From positions 248,001-312,000 of the forward strand of contig NZ_BOMM01000003.1 in assembly GCF_016862195.1 (NCBI RefSeq): 64,000 nucleotides of DNA, written 5' to 3'. The notes beneath the pieces are model-generated. The model had not been told where the DNA came from and made no database searches. It saw only the letters and a list, made by a program, of their open reading frames with translations. A program made the position numbers and the translations under genes. This DNA is from Paractinoplanes ferrugineus. GTDB lineage: Bacteria > Actinomycetota > Actinomycetes > Mycobacteriales > Micromonosporaceae. This document shows, one piece after another, positions 1 through 8,873 of this stretch (within the stretch, counting starts at the first letter, position 1; every line of letters begins with the position of its first letter).

Positions 1-13
1 ACGATGGGGCATT

Positions 14-1372
14 TTACCCATTTCGTTCCGGAGAAAGAGAATTTGTGCCACGTGTCGTCAGCCAACGCGGGTCGGCGCTGGTCAGCTCGTCCCACAATCG
101 GCGCGCCACGATGGCGGCCGCCTCCTGCTGCCAGCGCCGCAGCCGCCGGCGCGGAACGTACCGGCGCATCCAGTCGAGCGCCTGACGCTCCTCCCGGTCG
201 AGGCCGTCGGTGCGCTGTCGCCGCGCGTACGGGTCGAGCCCCAGCACCACCACGAAGTGCAGCGCGTTGAAATGCCGCCACTCGTCCGAGGTCGCGAACG
301 CCCCGGCCGGCCGCAACCGCTCCACCCCGTCGGTCAGCAGCGCCCGCAACTCCAGAGCCCGAGCCAGGGGCGTCGCCCTCGGCTGGGAGCCGAGCCGCCG
401 GTCGACCGCCGGCAGGTCGGTCAACGGACTGCGCATCAGTCGGCCCAGATGGTGATAGTTGTCCAGGGCCTGCCGGGTGAACCGGGTGAAATCGTCCGGC
501 CGGGTGGTGATCAGCCGATGCCGCTGCCGGTGCCGGAGCAGCGCGTCCGCCTGCGACATCAGCGCCGCCCGCTCGGTGCGCAGCCGATCGTCGCCTCGGA
601 ACGCGATCCGGTCGACCCCGCGGCGCAGCTGGGCGAACAGCGCGATCCCGGTCATCACCAGCGCCACCAGGCCGAACTGCACGAGCGTCACGGCCGTCGA
701 GTCGGCGACCACGACGGTGGCCACCGCGGGGCCGCCGACCACGACCGTGCCGAGAACCGCCGCGGTCACCGAGCGGAGCAGGTCGGCGCGCAGCCGCTCA
801 CCCACGTACAGCGAGTCGGAGACCGCCACCAGGAAGGCCAGCATCACCAGGTCGACCCCGATCGCCGAGAGCACCAGCAGCGGCTCGCCCAGATCGATCG
901 GCAACAGCAACACCGTCAACCCGACCCCGTAGAGGGCCGCCACCACGCTCATCGCCGCCGGCAACATCGGCGGCTGCACCTGATCACCGAACCGCCACAG
1001 CAGCACCAGCCCGCCGGCCAGCGGCGCGAGCACCACGAGCCGCCCGGCCGACGGCAACGCCACCACCATCGCCAGGAACGACACCGACAGAACCAGCCAG
1101 CCGACATCGATCTGCCGCCGCTCCGGCAGGGTGCCGGGCAACAGGGCCACGGCGGCGCCGGCCCAGAACAACGCGGGCACGCAGAGCAGGATCTGAGCGA
1201 GCGGCGAGTCCGGCGAGGCGGTCCAGGCGGCCACCCCGATCGCGTACGCGGTGAGCGCCGCCGCCGATCTGACGAGCGCCCCGCGCATCGCGTCCCGGCT
1301 GATCAGATAGCAGGCGGCCCACCAGGCGAGGGCGAATATCGGGATGGCGAGCGCGGGCACCCGGGAAGTCAA
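14..1372 (-). CDS. Polytopic membrane protein with C-terminal soluble domain
   Basis: I do not recognise a named family. The first ~245 of 452 residues contain about nine hydrophobic segments (e.g. residues ~5-24, 36-56, 58-80, 90-110). The remaining ~200 residues are soluble, rich in Arg and Leu, and probably cytosolic. A TTG start at 1372 overlaps the stop of the upstream DUF4126 gene (TTGA), which implies translational coupling. An in-frame GTG four codons later is an equally good start. Arrangement (membrane sensor plus cytosolic tail) suggests signalling or regulation, but no histidine-kinase, GGDEF or helix-turn-helix motif is visible, so function is left open. Confidence 0.7.
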   Translation of the reverse strand: MTSRVPALAIPIFALAWWAACYLISRDAMRGALVRSAAALTAYAIGVAAWTASPDSPLAQILLCVPALFWAGAAVALLPGTLPERRQIDVGWLVLSVSFLAMVVALPSAGRLVVLAPLAGGLVLLWRFGDQVQPPMLPAAMSVVAALYGVGLTVLLLPIDLGEPLLVLSAIGVDLVMLAFLVAVSDSLYVGERLRADLLRSVTAAVLGTVVVGGPAVATVVVADSTAVTLVQFGLVALVMTGIALFAQLRRGVDRIAFRGDDRLRTERAALMSQADALLRHRQRHRLITTRPDDFTRFTRQALDNYHHLGRLMRSPLTDLPAVDRRLGSQPRATPLARALELRALLTDGVERLRPAGAFATSDEWRHFNALHFVVVLGLDPYARRQRTDGLDREERQALDWMRRYVPRRRLRRWQQEAAAIVARRLWDELTSADPRWLTTRGTNSLSPERNG

Positions 1373-1983
1373 CCAAACAGGTGAGGTGCGCCGGAAGCGG
1401 CAAGGGCCCGCTTACGCCGGCGCCGCCGCACCAGCGCGACCGCGGCCCATCCCAGCAGAGCGAGTCCAACCAGGACCAGCACCGGCATCAGCACGGCCAG
1501 CAACGACATCAGCACGCTGCCGATGTCCTCCACCGTGCTCGCCACCGGCGCCCCGAGCCCGCCCGTGCCCACGTTGACCACCGGGCGGGCGGCCGCCTTG
1601 AACCCGTGCACACAGAGCGCGATCAACACGCCCGCCGCGACCGGCACCCACTGGTGCGACGAGAAGAACGACCCCGGGTCGCTCACCGTCACCGTCTCGG
1701 CCGACGACCCGGCCCCGAACGCGAGACCACCCGCGGTCGGCCGGACCACGGTCTGCACCACGTCGTTCACGTGGTCGACCACCGGCACCTTGTCGGCCAC
1801 CACCTCGACCAGCAACAACACACCGAGAATGGCCAGCGTCCAGCCGTTGGACAACCAGGTCCAGCCACTCGGCAGCTCGATCAGATCCGAGAAGCGAGCG
1901 AGCAGGCCCATCACTAGCAGGGGGATGTAGGCATTCAAACCAGCGGATGCGGCCAGGCCGGTTCCGGTCAACGCTTCGAGCAC
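1369..1983 (-). CDS. DUF4126 family membrane protein
   Basis: A 204-residue integral membrane protein matching the DUF4126 pattern: an N-terminal [20 protein letters not shown] segment (small-residue-rich helix then N-A-Y), a second helix around residue 45-65, a [11 protein letters not shown] motif, and two further hydrophobic segments ending in an Arg-rich cytosolic tail. Function of the family is unknown. I chose the GTG at 1983 because family members begin at this helix; the reading frame stays open upstream but that stretch is low-quality and runs into nucS. It is divergent from nucS and translationally coupled to the downstream membrane gene. Confidence 0.72.
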   Translation of the reverse strand: MLEALTGTGLAASAGLNAYIPLLVMGLLARFSDLIELPSGWTWLSNGWTLAILGVLLLVEVVADKVPVVDHVNDVVQTVVRPTAGGLAFGAGSSAETVTVSDPGSFFSSHQWVPVAAGVLIALCVHGFKAAARPVVNVGTGGLGAPVASTVEDIGSVLMSLLAVLMPVLVLVGLALLGWAAVALVRRRRRKRALAASGAPHLFG

Positions 1984-2034
1984 GGTTCCAGCATGGCACC
2001 CGCACGCTCGTTCTTCCGGTCGAGGCCGGTCCGC

Positions 2035-2040
2035 TACTGT
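2035..2040 (+). promoter_or_regulatory. Probable -10 box of nucS (leaderless)
   Basis: TACTGT lies 6 bases before the nucS GTG, placing the predicted transcription start on the first base of the start codon. No Shine-Dalgarno sequence is visible, which fits a leaderless mRNA. No convincing -35 box. Confidence 0.5.
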
Positions 2041-2046
2041 CGTCCG

Positions 2047-2706
2047 GTGCGTCTGGTCATCGCGAAGTGCTCCGTCGACTACGTCGGACGGTTGTCCGCC
2101 CATCTACCGCCGGCCACGCGGCTGCTGATGGTGAAGGCCGACGGTTCGGTCTCCATCCACGCCGACGACCGCGCCTACAAGCCGCTCAACTGGATGAGCC
2201 CGCCGTGCAAGCTGCACGAGGCGCCGGGCGTCTGGAAGGTGGTGAACAAGGCCGGCGAGGAGCTCCGGATCACCCTCGAGGAGATCTTCCAGGACACGTC
2301 GTACGAGCTCGGCATAGATCCCGGCCTGCAGAAGGACGGCGTCGAGGCGCACCTGCAGGAGTTGCTGGCCGCCCACCCCGAGACGTTCGGCGTCGGCTGC
2401 ACCCTGGTCCGCCGCGAGTTCATGACCGCCATCGGCCCGGTCGACCTGCTGCTCAAGGACGCCGCCGGCGCCTCGATAGCGGTGGAGGTGAAGCGCCGCG
2501 GCGATATCGACGGCGTCGAGCAGCTGACCCGCTACCTCGAACTGATGAACCGGGACCCCCTGCTGGCCCCGGTGGCCGGCGTCTTCGCCGCCCAGGAGAT
2601 CAAGCCCCAGGCCCGCGTCCTCGCCACCGACCGGGGCATCCGCTGCGTGGTCGTCGATTACGACAAGCTGCGAGGCATGGAACGCGACGAGCTGACCCTT
2701 TTCTAG
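2047..2706 (+). CDS. nucS: NucS/EndoMS mismatch endonuclease
   Basis: 219-residue endonuclease that performs non-canonical mismatch repair in actinobacteria and archaea, which typically lack MutS/MutL; it makes double-strand cuts at G-T, G-G and T-T mismatches. The N-terminal DNA-binding domain carries the conserved W49 region. The C-terminal nuclease domain shows the PD-(D/E)xK residues D133 (GPVDLL), E147 and K149 (VEVK). The protein ends in LTLF, a beta-clamp-binding type tail. The GTG at 2047 matches the family N-terminus ([15 protein letters not shown]); the upstream ATG at 1993 would add 18 poorly conserved residues. Converges with and overlaps rloB by 4 bases. Confidence 0.93.
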   Translation: MRLVIAKCSVDYVGRLSAHLPPATRLLMVKADGSVSIHADDRAYKPLNWMSPPCKLHEAPGVWKVVNKAGEELRITLEEIFQDTSYELGIDPGLQKDGVEAHLQELLAAHPETFGVGCTLVRREFMTAIGPVDLLLKDAAGASIAVEVKRRGDIDGVEQLTRYLELMNRDPLLAPVAGVFAAQEIKPQARVLATDRGIRCVVVDYDKLRGMERDELTLF

Positions 2707-3320
2707 CCCTGGCGCTTGCTCAGCTCCAGAAGCTTGCCGACGAGCTCGTGGACACTGGTCCACGGGTTCCGGTCCCCGATTGCCCTGTTGTTGGACTGCT
2801 GACGGACGTGGAGGGCCGCGGCGTTCTGCATGGCCTGTTGGTGATGCGGCCAGACCTTGGCGAAGTCGAAGCCCTTGTCGCTGTACCCACAGGGACACTT
2901 CTTGATCTTCGCGCGGACAGCCTCGTTGTTGACGAACGCGGTCTGCGAGCTGAAGTGCAGTAACAGCCAGAGTTCGAAGCACGGGTTCGAGATGGCGCAC
3001 TGAACACCGACACGTGCGGCCCGCTCCACTGCCTGGTTGAGCCGCGCATGCGGAATGGCATGCGCGCCCGGCGCCTCTACGTCGAAGACTGCCCAAGCGT
3101 TGTCGTACTCCGGGCGGAGGGCCTCCGCTTCCTGGACGACCCGCAAAGGGTCGGCTCCCAGAGTCACCACCCGAAGCCGGGCCGTAGCGAGGCGAAACTC
3201 CCGCCGGATCCCGTTGAAGTAGATGTCTTCGGTCTTCTCGCCTTCGCAAACGATCGCGATCGTCTCTGCCTCGTCGGCTGTGCCAGGCCGACGGGACAGC
3301 CGTCGGCTGTTACGCGCCAT
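2703..3320 (-). CDS. rloB: RloB-like TOPRIM-type protein (AbiLii family)
   Basis: 205-residue RloB-domain protein, the second component of RloAB/AbiL-type phage-defence pairs. Visible blocks: CEGEKTE at 25-31 (TOPRIM-like acidic motif, E26/E28), VFDVE at 78-82 (where many homologues have DxD), the RloB hallmark [13 protein letters not shown] around 111-123, and a C-terminal helical region. By family knowledge it is the putative nuclease/effector controlled by the RloA ATPase; the actual target is not known to me. Its ATG overlaps the end of rloA by 11 bases, so the two are co-translated. Codon use shows more A/T endings than in neighbours, which hints at transfer. Confidence 0.82.
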   Translation of the reverse strand: MARNSRRLSRRPGTADEAETIAIVCEGEKTEDIYFNGIRREFRLATARLRVVTLGADPLRVVQEAEALRPEYDNAWAVFDVEAPGAHAIPHARLNQAVERAARVGVQCAISNPCFELWLLLHFSSQTAFVNNEAVRAKIKKCPCGYSDKGFDFAKVWPHHQQAMQNAAALHVRQQSNNRAIGDRNPWTSVHELVGKLLELSKRQG

Positions 3321-4587
3321 CAGAGGCCGGCTCCTTCAGAAGGTCCTCGATCAGGGACCTGTCAAAGAACGGCACCGCGCCGTAACGGCCTTGAAGGTAG
3401 CGGCCCTCCACGTCGTCCACTCCGTCACGGACGCGGCCGTACTCGGTGAGTGGATAGATCTTGGTGGCCCCGCCCGCGTCCTTTGCGGTAAGCCACACCT
3501 GATCACGACGCAGACGATATTCCACATGCCGGCCGAGCAGATTGACGTCGTGGCCGGTAAAGATGAGCTGGGCGCCGCGGGGATTGGTGCGCGGATCCTG
3601 AAACAGTCCGACGAGCTGTGCGGTCAGAAGCGGGTGCAGATCTCCACCCAGATCGTCGATGGTCAGGATCTGTCCCTCGTTCAGGCAGCTGAGAGCCAAG
3701 CGGCTCACCCGCCACCAAGCTTGGGTCCCCGACGACTCCCACACCCAAGGCAGAGGCTCGCCGCCGCTGTCGGTCTGCGCCTGATGAACGAGCTCCAGCC
3801 GCAGCGTCTCCTTGGGAACAGCAGCTCCGGGAGATTCGTCCTGACGACCTCTGCCGGCCCAACCGAGACTCCGTTCGATCTCATCGGCCGGTCGCTCCAC
3901 CAACGCGCCGCCGATTACGCCGATGTCCGCGTATCGGAGCAGGTTGACGGTCTGTTCGCCGAGCGGTCCGGTCGATACGGGGTAGGTGTACGGACCAGGC
4001 GAGATGCGCTGCCATCGCCCGAACCAGGCGGCCACGGATCGCAGAAGCGGATGGTTGTTGGCGGCGGCAGCGGACAGAAATAAACTGTTCTCGCGAACGA
4101 GTTCGGCAATCGCCGCCTTCGGCCCGGTGAGGCTGGAGCCGAAATCGATATCCATCCCGGATCGGTCGAACATGACGGCCCGACGACCTCGTCGCCAGGC
4201 AAAAAGCCACTCCTCCAAGATCATTGAGTCATTCAGGGAGAAGCCGTATTCGTAGCGGACCCGATCGTGGACGAACTCGAACACGAACTCGCTGGGGGCG
4301 CTGGTGCTCTCGCGATCGAGGCGAAACGGCCAGCGCGGGATGGGATCTTCGGGGAGCCATCGTTGATGCGACTCCACGATCGCGGTCCGGCCGAAAGTCA
4401 TCGCCTTGATCAGGTTGGACTTGCCGGATGCGTTCGGTCCGAAGATGCCGGCGACGGGCAACACCCGCTCCTTGCTCAGCGGCACCGCTGCAGTCGCCAG
4501 GTCGGCATGATCGTCCAGCGCCACCAGGCTGACTTCCTGCTCATCCCTGATCGACGCGAAGTTGCTTGCCCGGAACCGGAGTAACAC
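3310..4587 (-). CDS. rloA: RloA-like ATPase (AAA15/AbiLi family)
   Basis: 425-residue SMC/ABC-like ATPase, the sensor/regulatory partner of RloB. Walker A GPNASGKSN at 50-58; ABC signature region ESSGTQ near 284-289; Walker B ILTIDDLGGDLHP at 307-319; H-loop TGHD at 344-347; C-terminal YLQGRYGAVP typical of RloA/AbiLi proteins. The Walker B position that normally carries the catalytic Glu is Asp (D312). I chose the GTG at 4587: GGAGG lies just upstream and family members begin LLRFRxSNF; the frame extends to a TTG at 4599. The 211 bases upstream (4588-4798) contain no gene and presumably the promoter. Confidence 0.84.
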   Translation of the reverse strand: MLLRFRASNFASIRDEQEVSLVALDDHADLATAAVPLSKERVLPVAGIFGPNASGKSNLIKAMTFGRTAIVESHQRWLPEDPIPRWPFRLDRESTSAPSEFVFEFVHDRVRYEYGFSLNDSMILEEWLFAWRRGRRAVMFDRSGMDIDFGSSLTGPKAAIAELVRENSLFLSAAAANNHPLLRSVAAWFGRWQRISPGPYTYPVSTGPLGEQTVNLLRYADIGVIGGALVERPADEIERSLGWAGRGRQDESPGAAVPKETLRLELVHQAQTDSGGEPLPWVWESSGTQAWWRVSRLALSCLNEGQILTIDDLGGDLHPLLTAQLVGLFQDPRTNPRGAQLIFTGHDVNLLGRHVEYRLRRDQVWLTAKDAGGATKIYPLTEYGRVRDGVDDVEGRYLQGRYGAVPFFDRSLIEDLLKEPASDGA

Positions 4588-4798
4588 CACGGCCTCCAAC
4601 GCCTGCTTGCCCTCGGAGGAGACGCTATCAAATTCGGTGCCAAATCCGTCAATTATTGTCTAGGGGTGGATCTAAACCGCCTGTGCACGCGATATAGCTC
4701 GGCTGGGTTGGTGGCTCAGCTGCCCGCGAAGAGTACGCCTCAACTGCGAAATGGGACGCGTGGGGGATAGAACGCAGCATCGGGTCTTGACACTCGGG

Positions 4799-6301
4799 TC
4801 AGCGGAGGGCGTGCAGCTCCACGCGGTCGGCGGCGGTCGTGCCGGCCAGGTAGGCGCGTGCGCCGAGCCCGCCGACCACGGCCTGCACCAGCACTGTCAG
4901 CCAGGAGAGCGGGTGGCCCTGGGCGATCTCGATCAGCGCCGGCAGGCCGAGCAGCAGGGCGTCGGGGCCGATGGCGGCGTTCACGAGGGGGCCGGTCGAC
5001 ACCGTGCCCATCGGGGTGTCCAGGGGCAGCAGTTCGTTGCGGACGAAACCCACGCGCGCACGCCGTACCGACGCCACCGCGCCGACCGGGCCCAGGACCA
5101 GGCCGAGCACCCACCAGGGGCCGGAGGGCAGGTCGCCGAGGGCCGAGAGCAGGCCCAGGGCCAGCGCGGACCAGACGCCGGCCAGGATTCCGGGCACCCA
5201 CATGCGCTGGCGGACCGCTGTGCGCGAGCTCAAGCCCAGGATGCGCAGCAGCACCGGATTGCCGGCGTCGGTCTTGACGTTGCCGGCCGCTGTCGAACCG
5301 GCGAGCATCGCTCCGACGAGGATCGCGAGGCCGATCAGCCAATGCGGGGCGTCGGCCAGGAGCACCGGCAACGCGGCGGCCAGGACCAGCCACAGCAGGC
5401 GGCTCCGGCGCCGGAGCACCAACAGAAGATCCTGACCGACCAGTACGGGCAACCGCGCCGACAGGTGCATCGAGCGCAGTTTGCGGTGCGCCCAGTAACG
5501 CCGCTCGATCATGTCGGTCAGGAACGTGGGCTCCATGCCGAAGGCCGAGTCGAAGAGCGTTCCCGCGGTCTTGGCGGCCTCCAGGATTCGCTGGTTGGGG
5601 GTACGCGCCAAACCTCGTACGGCAAGCGTGAAGAGCAACGCGACGACCAGCGCGAGCGCCCCGACGAGCGGAACCAGTGTCCGGGCCGGCGGCCAGCCGT
5701 CCGCCGCCGGCGCATGGTCCCCGGTCGCGTCGGTGACCAGGCCGACCAGACCGGCCGCCAGCAGCAGCGAGACCACCGCGTCGAGCCGGTCGCCCCAGCG
5801 GCCGCCGGCCTGCGCGGCCAGCGCGACCAGGAGCAGTGCCACGCCGATCAGCGCGGCTCCGGTGCCGAACAAGGCGATCTGTTCGCCGCCGAGCGTGCGC
5901 GGGGCGCCGTGGCCCAGGACCGCCAGGCCGGCGAGGGCGCCGACGATCGCCGCGACGATCGCGGTCAGCCGCAGCGACGGCAGGAGCAGGCGCCGGCGAC
6001 TGACCGGCGCGGGCAGCAGCCACGACGCGGCGGGGCGGCTCAGCGCGAGCGGCCCGAACCGGCGTAACGCCAGGTAGAGCAGGCCGAACAGGATCGGCAC
6101 CAGGGACGCGGCGGCCAGCGCGGACGCGTTGGGGTGGGTCGGCCAGAAGACCACGGCCAGCTGTTTGTGCACCATGCCGCCGACCACGGCGAGGAACAGC
6201 ACGGTGAAGTAGATGTTGCCGGCGGTGGCCCCGCGCTCCCGGTGCGCCGACTGCCGCCGCGAGATCCAGCGGCGGACCGGAGCCAACGGCACGGCGGTCA
6301 T
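4799..6301 (-). CDS. DUF6297-type ABC exporter membrane protein
   Basis: 500-residue polytopic membrane protein with about ten hydrophobic segments and no enzymatic motif; it matches the actinobacterial DUF6297 family that accompanies single ABC ATPases. The ATG at 6301 overlaps the TGA of the ABC ATPase gene (ATGA), so this is its membrane partner and the two should form an ABC transporter of unknown substrate. The frame stays open far upstream through the ATPase gene, but that is a shadow reading. Confidence 0.75.
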   Translation of the reverse strand: MTAVPLAPVRRWISRRQSAHRERGATAGNIYFTVLFLAVVGGMVHKQLAVVFWPTHPNASALAAASLVPILFGLLYLALRRFGPLALSRPAASWLLPAPVSRRRLLLPSLRLTAIVAAIVGALAGLAVLGHGAPRTLGGEQIALFGTGAALIGVALLLVALAAQAGGRWGDRLDAVVSLLLAAGLVGLVTDATGDHAPAADGWPPARTLVPLVGALALVVALLFTLAVRGLARTPNQRILEAAKTAGTLFDSAFGMEPTFLTDMIERRYWAHRKLRSMHLSARLPVLVGQDLLLVLRRRSRLLWLVLAAALPVLLADAPHWLIGLAILVGAMLAGSTAAGNVKTDAGNPVLLRILGLSSRTAVRQRMWVPGILAGVWSALALGLLSALGDLPSGPWWVLGLVLGPVGAVASVRRARVGFVRNELLPLDTPMGTVSTGPLVNAAIGPDALLLGLPALIEIAQGHPLSWLTVLVQAVVGGLGARAYLAGTTAADRVELHALR

Positions 6302-6933
6302 GAGCTGAGCGATTCCATGGTGGTCACCTCGGCGCCGGACGCGGCTGCGAACGCGTCGTCGTGGCTGGCCATCAGCAGCGAGCCGCCGTCCCGCACGTAG
6401 TCGACAAGCAGGGCCGCCACCTCGGCGCGGCCGTCGGGGTCGAGACGCTGCTCGGGCTCGTCGAGGATCAGCAGGGAGCTCGGCCGGATCAGCCCCACCG
6501 CCAGGGTGAGTCGCTGCTTCTGGCCGGAGGACAGCGACGGCGGGATCGCGTCGGCGTGCCCGGCCAGCCCGAACCGTTCCAGCGCCTCGTCGATCCCGGC
6601 CTCCTCGGGGTCCTGGCCGTGTGCGCGGCACACCAGCTCGGCGTGCTCGCGGACGGTCAGGCCGGGGTACCACGTGGGCGGCTCGACAGTGGTGACCACC
6701 GTCCGCCAGAACTCGGGGGTGGCGCCGGGGGTGCCGCCGAAGACCAGGATCTCGCCGTCGTCGGGCTGCTGGAGGCTGCTCACGCAGCGCAGCAGGGTCG
6801 ACTTGCCGATGCCGTTCTCACCGGTGACACAGACGCCTTTGCCGGCCTCGACCCGTAATGACACGTCGACCAGCACCGGCGTTGAGCCGTAGCTGACGTG
6901 CAGGCCTCTTACCTCGACGGCGGGATGATCCAC
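6298..6933 (-). CDS. ABC transporter ATP-binding protein
   Basis: 211-residue nucleotide-binding subunit. Walker A GENGIGKST (~39-47), Q-loop region around VVTTVEPP, signature LSSGQKQRL (the usual LSGGQ with Ser at the first Gly), Walker B LLILDEPEQRLDPDG, and H-loop SHD. It couples ATP hydrolysis to transport through the overlapping DUF6297 membrane protein downstream. Nothing in the sequence identifies the substrate. The gene begins 9 bases from the end of the aldehyde dehydrogenase gene, which lies upstream on the same strand, so read-through from it is possible. Confidence 0.88.
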   Translation of the reverse strand: MDHPAVEVRGLHVSYGSTPVLVDVSLRVEAGKGVCVTGENGIGKSTLLRCVSSLQQPDDGEILVFGGTPGATPEFWRTVVTTVEPPTWYPGLTVREHAELVCRAHGQDPEEAGIDEALERFGLAGHADAIPPSLSSGQKQRLTLAVGLIRPSSLLILDEPEQRLDPDGRAEVAALLVDYVRDGGSLLMASHDDAFAAASGAEVTTMESLSS

Positions 6934-6942
6934 CCGCTCAGC

Positions 6943-8436
6943 TTAGGACCGCCGGCCGTAGAGCAGTCGCACGGCCTTGACGATCTGACCGACCTGGGCC
7001 GGAGTGCGCTCGAAGGTCATCGACGGCAGCAGCGACCGGGCCCGGCGGACCGTGATCGACTTGGGCCGGGCGAACTCGCGCAGGCCGTCCTCGCCGTGGA
7101 TCCGGCCGAAGCCCGAGTCGCCGACCCCGCCGAACGGCAGGTTGCCCATGCCGACGAAGGTGAGCGTGCCGTTGACCGCGACCATGCCCGAGCGCAGCCG
7201 CCGGGCGATCCGGATCGCGTTGCGCTTGCCGAAGACGGCACCGCCCAGGCCGTACGGGCTGTCGTTGGCCAGCCGGATCGCCTCGTCGGCGTCGGCGACC
7301 TTGGTGATGGTCAGGGTCGGCCCGAACGTCTCGTCGCGGATCTCGCTGGAGTCGGCCGGCACGTCCACCAGCACGGTCGGCGAGACATAGGGCGGCTGGA
7401 CCGCGTCCGACCCGCCGAGCACCGCCCGGCCCCCCTTGGCCAGGGCATCCTCGATGTGCTCGCGGATGATGTCGAGCTGCTTGGGCATGGTGATCGGGCC
7501 GATCTCCGTACCGGTGCGCAGCTTGCCCGCCTTGGCGACGATCTGCTTGACCAGGGCGTCGTAGACCGGGGCCACCGCGTACACCCGCTCGATGCCGATG
7601 CAGGTCTGCCCGGCGTTTGTCATGCCGCCCCAGACGGCCGCCTCGGCGGCCGCGGTGACGTCGGCGTCGGCGTCGACGATCAGCGCGTCCTTGCCGCCCG
7701 CCTCGATCACCACCGGCACCAGGTTCTCCGCGCAGGCGGCCATCACCCGCTTGGCGGTGGCGGTCGAGCCGGTGAAGGCCATCTTGTTGGCACCCGAGCG
7801 GCACAGCGCGGCCCCCACGTCGCCGAGGCCGTGCACCGCCTGCAGCACCGGTTGCTCCGGCACCACCTCGGCGAACGTGTCGACAAGCCACTGCCCGACG
7901 ATCGGGGTGTACTCGCTGGGCTTGAAGACGACCGCGTTGCCGGCCGCGAGCGCGCCGCCGATCGGGCCGACCGGGGTGAGGATGGGGTAGTTCCACGGGC
8001 CGATCACGCCGACCACGCCGTACGGCTGGTATTCCAGGTGCCCGGAGTGTTCGGCGAGCAGCAGGCGGGTGCGCATCTTGCGCGGGCCGAGCACGCGCTT
8101 GGCGTTGCGGGCCGCCCAGTCGAGGTGCTCGACGGCGGCGACGGCTTCGACTATCGCGTCGGCGTGCGGCTTGCCGGTCTCCAGCGAGGTGAGCCGGGCC
8201 AGCTCCTCGATGCGCTGCACGATCAGCGAGCGCCAGCGCAGCAGCCGGTCCTTGCGACCGTCGTGGCCGAGGGCCTGCCACCAGAGGCCGGCCTCGCGGG
8301 CCACCCTGACCGTCGCGTTCACGCCGTCGACGTCGGCGGTCGGCACGCGTCCGGCCTCTTCGCCGGTGGCCGGGTTCGTCGAGATCAGCACGCCGTCTTC
8401 GAGCACCGGCACACCGGGAATGTGAGTAGCCGTCAT
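6943..8436 (-). CDS. Aldehyde dehydrogenase family protein
   Basis: 497-residue NAD(P)-dependent aldehyde dehydrogenase that oxidises an aldehyde to the acid. Key residues: N149 in GPWNYP, FKPSE at 171-175 (cofactor), FTGST at 221-225, general base E245 in VIEAGGKD, catalytic C279 in NAGQTCIG, and PFGGVGDSGFGR near residue 450. It resembles the class that includes succinate-semialdehyde and coniferyl-type aldehyde dehydrogenases; the substrate cannot be told from sequence. It is divergent from the small gene at 8491. Confidence 0.9.
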   Translation of the reverse strand: MTATHIPGVPVLEDGVLISTNPATGEEAGRVPTADVDGVNATVRVAREAGLWWQALGHDGRKDRLLRWRSLIVQRIEELARLTSLETGKPHADAIVEAVAAVEHLDWAARNAKRVLGPRKMRTRLLLAEHSGHLEYQPYGVVGVIGPWNYPILTPVGPIGGALAAGNAVVFKPSEYTPIVGQWLVDTFAEVVPEQPVLQAVHGLGDVGAALCRSGANKMAFTGSTATAKRVMAACAENLVPVVIEAGGKDALIVDADADVTAAAEAAVWGGMTNAGQTCIGIERVYAVAPVYDALVKQIVAKAGKLRTGTEIGPITMPKQLDIIREHIEDALAKGGRAVLGGSDAVQPPYVSPTVLVDVPADSSEIRDETFGPTLTITKVADADEAIRLANDSPYGLGGAVFGKRNAIRIARRLRSGMVAVNGTLTFVGMGNLPFGGVGDSGFGRIHGEDGLREFARPKSITVRRARSLLPSMTFERTPAQVGQIVKAVRLLYGRRS

Positions 8437-8476
8437 GTCGGGAGTCTATGCCGCAGGTTACTGGTCGGTCACTACG

Positions 8477-8482
8477 TACTCT
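8477..8482 (+). promoter_or_regulatory. Probable -10 box of the 8491 gene
   Basis: TACTCT sits 8 bases upstream of the GTG at 8491, again consistent with a leaderless or near-leaderless transcript. It favours GTG 8491 over the in-frame ATG at 8485, which would be only 2 bases from this box. Confidence 0.4.
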
Positions 8483-8490
8483 TGATGATT

Positions 8491-8817
8491 GTGAGCCCCC
8501 GCCGTAACCGCCCGCGCGAAAGATCGTCCCCGGCCCTTGAAGATCAACACGTCCGCAAGGGCATCGAGGGCGTCCAGCAGTGGCAGGACGGCGAATGGAT
8601 GGTGCGGTCCATCTTCGGGGGCGCGGCCGTGAAGACTTATCGCTGCCCAGGATGCATGCAGGAGATCCGGCCGGGGGTGGCGCACGTGGTGGCGTGGCCG
8701 GTCGACGGCAGCGGTGACCTCGCCGACCGGCGGCATTGGCACACCGGATGCTGGAAGGCCCGCGACCGGCGCAGCCCGGCCGTGGAACGCTCCCGCAACG
8801 CCCCGAGGTACGGGTGA
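8491..8817 (+). CDS. Conserved small actinobacterial protein with CxxC and HxxxC pairs
   Basis: 108-residue protein of a family conserved in actinobacteria and often labelled ATP/GTP-binding protein without functional proof. An Arg/Pro-rich N-terminus is followed by a probable zinc-binding core: YRCPGCMQEIRPGVAHVV then RRHWHTGCWKARDRR, i.e. a CxxC pair and a His-x-His-x-x-Cys group. That pattern suggests a zinc ribbon or HNH-like fold, but no catalytic claim is possible. Start chosen from the family N-terminus (SPRRNRPR) and the -10 position. The stop lies just before the hydrolase gene on the same strand. Confidence 0.75.
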   Translation: MSPRRNRPRERSSPALEDQHVRKGIEGVQQWQDGEWMVRSIFGGAAVKTYRCPGCMQEIRPGVAHVVAWPVDGSGDLADRRHWHTGCWKARDRRSPAVERSRNAPRYG

Positions 8818-8873
8818 GCGGTCCGCCCGACTCGCCCGCCCCACCCCGCCCGGAACACGACCGAAGGCCCGTC

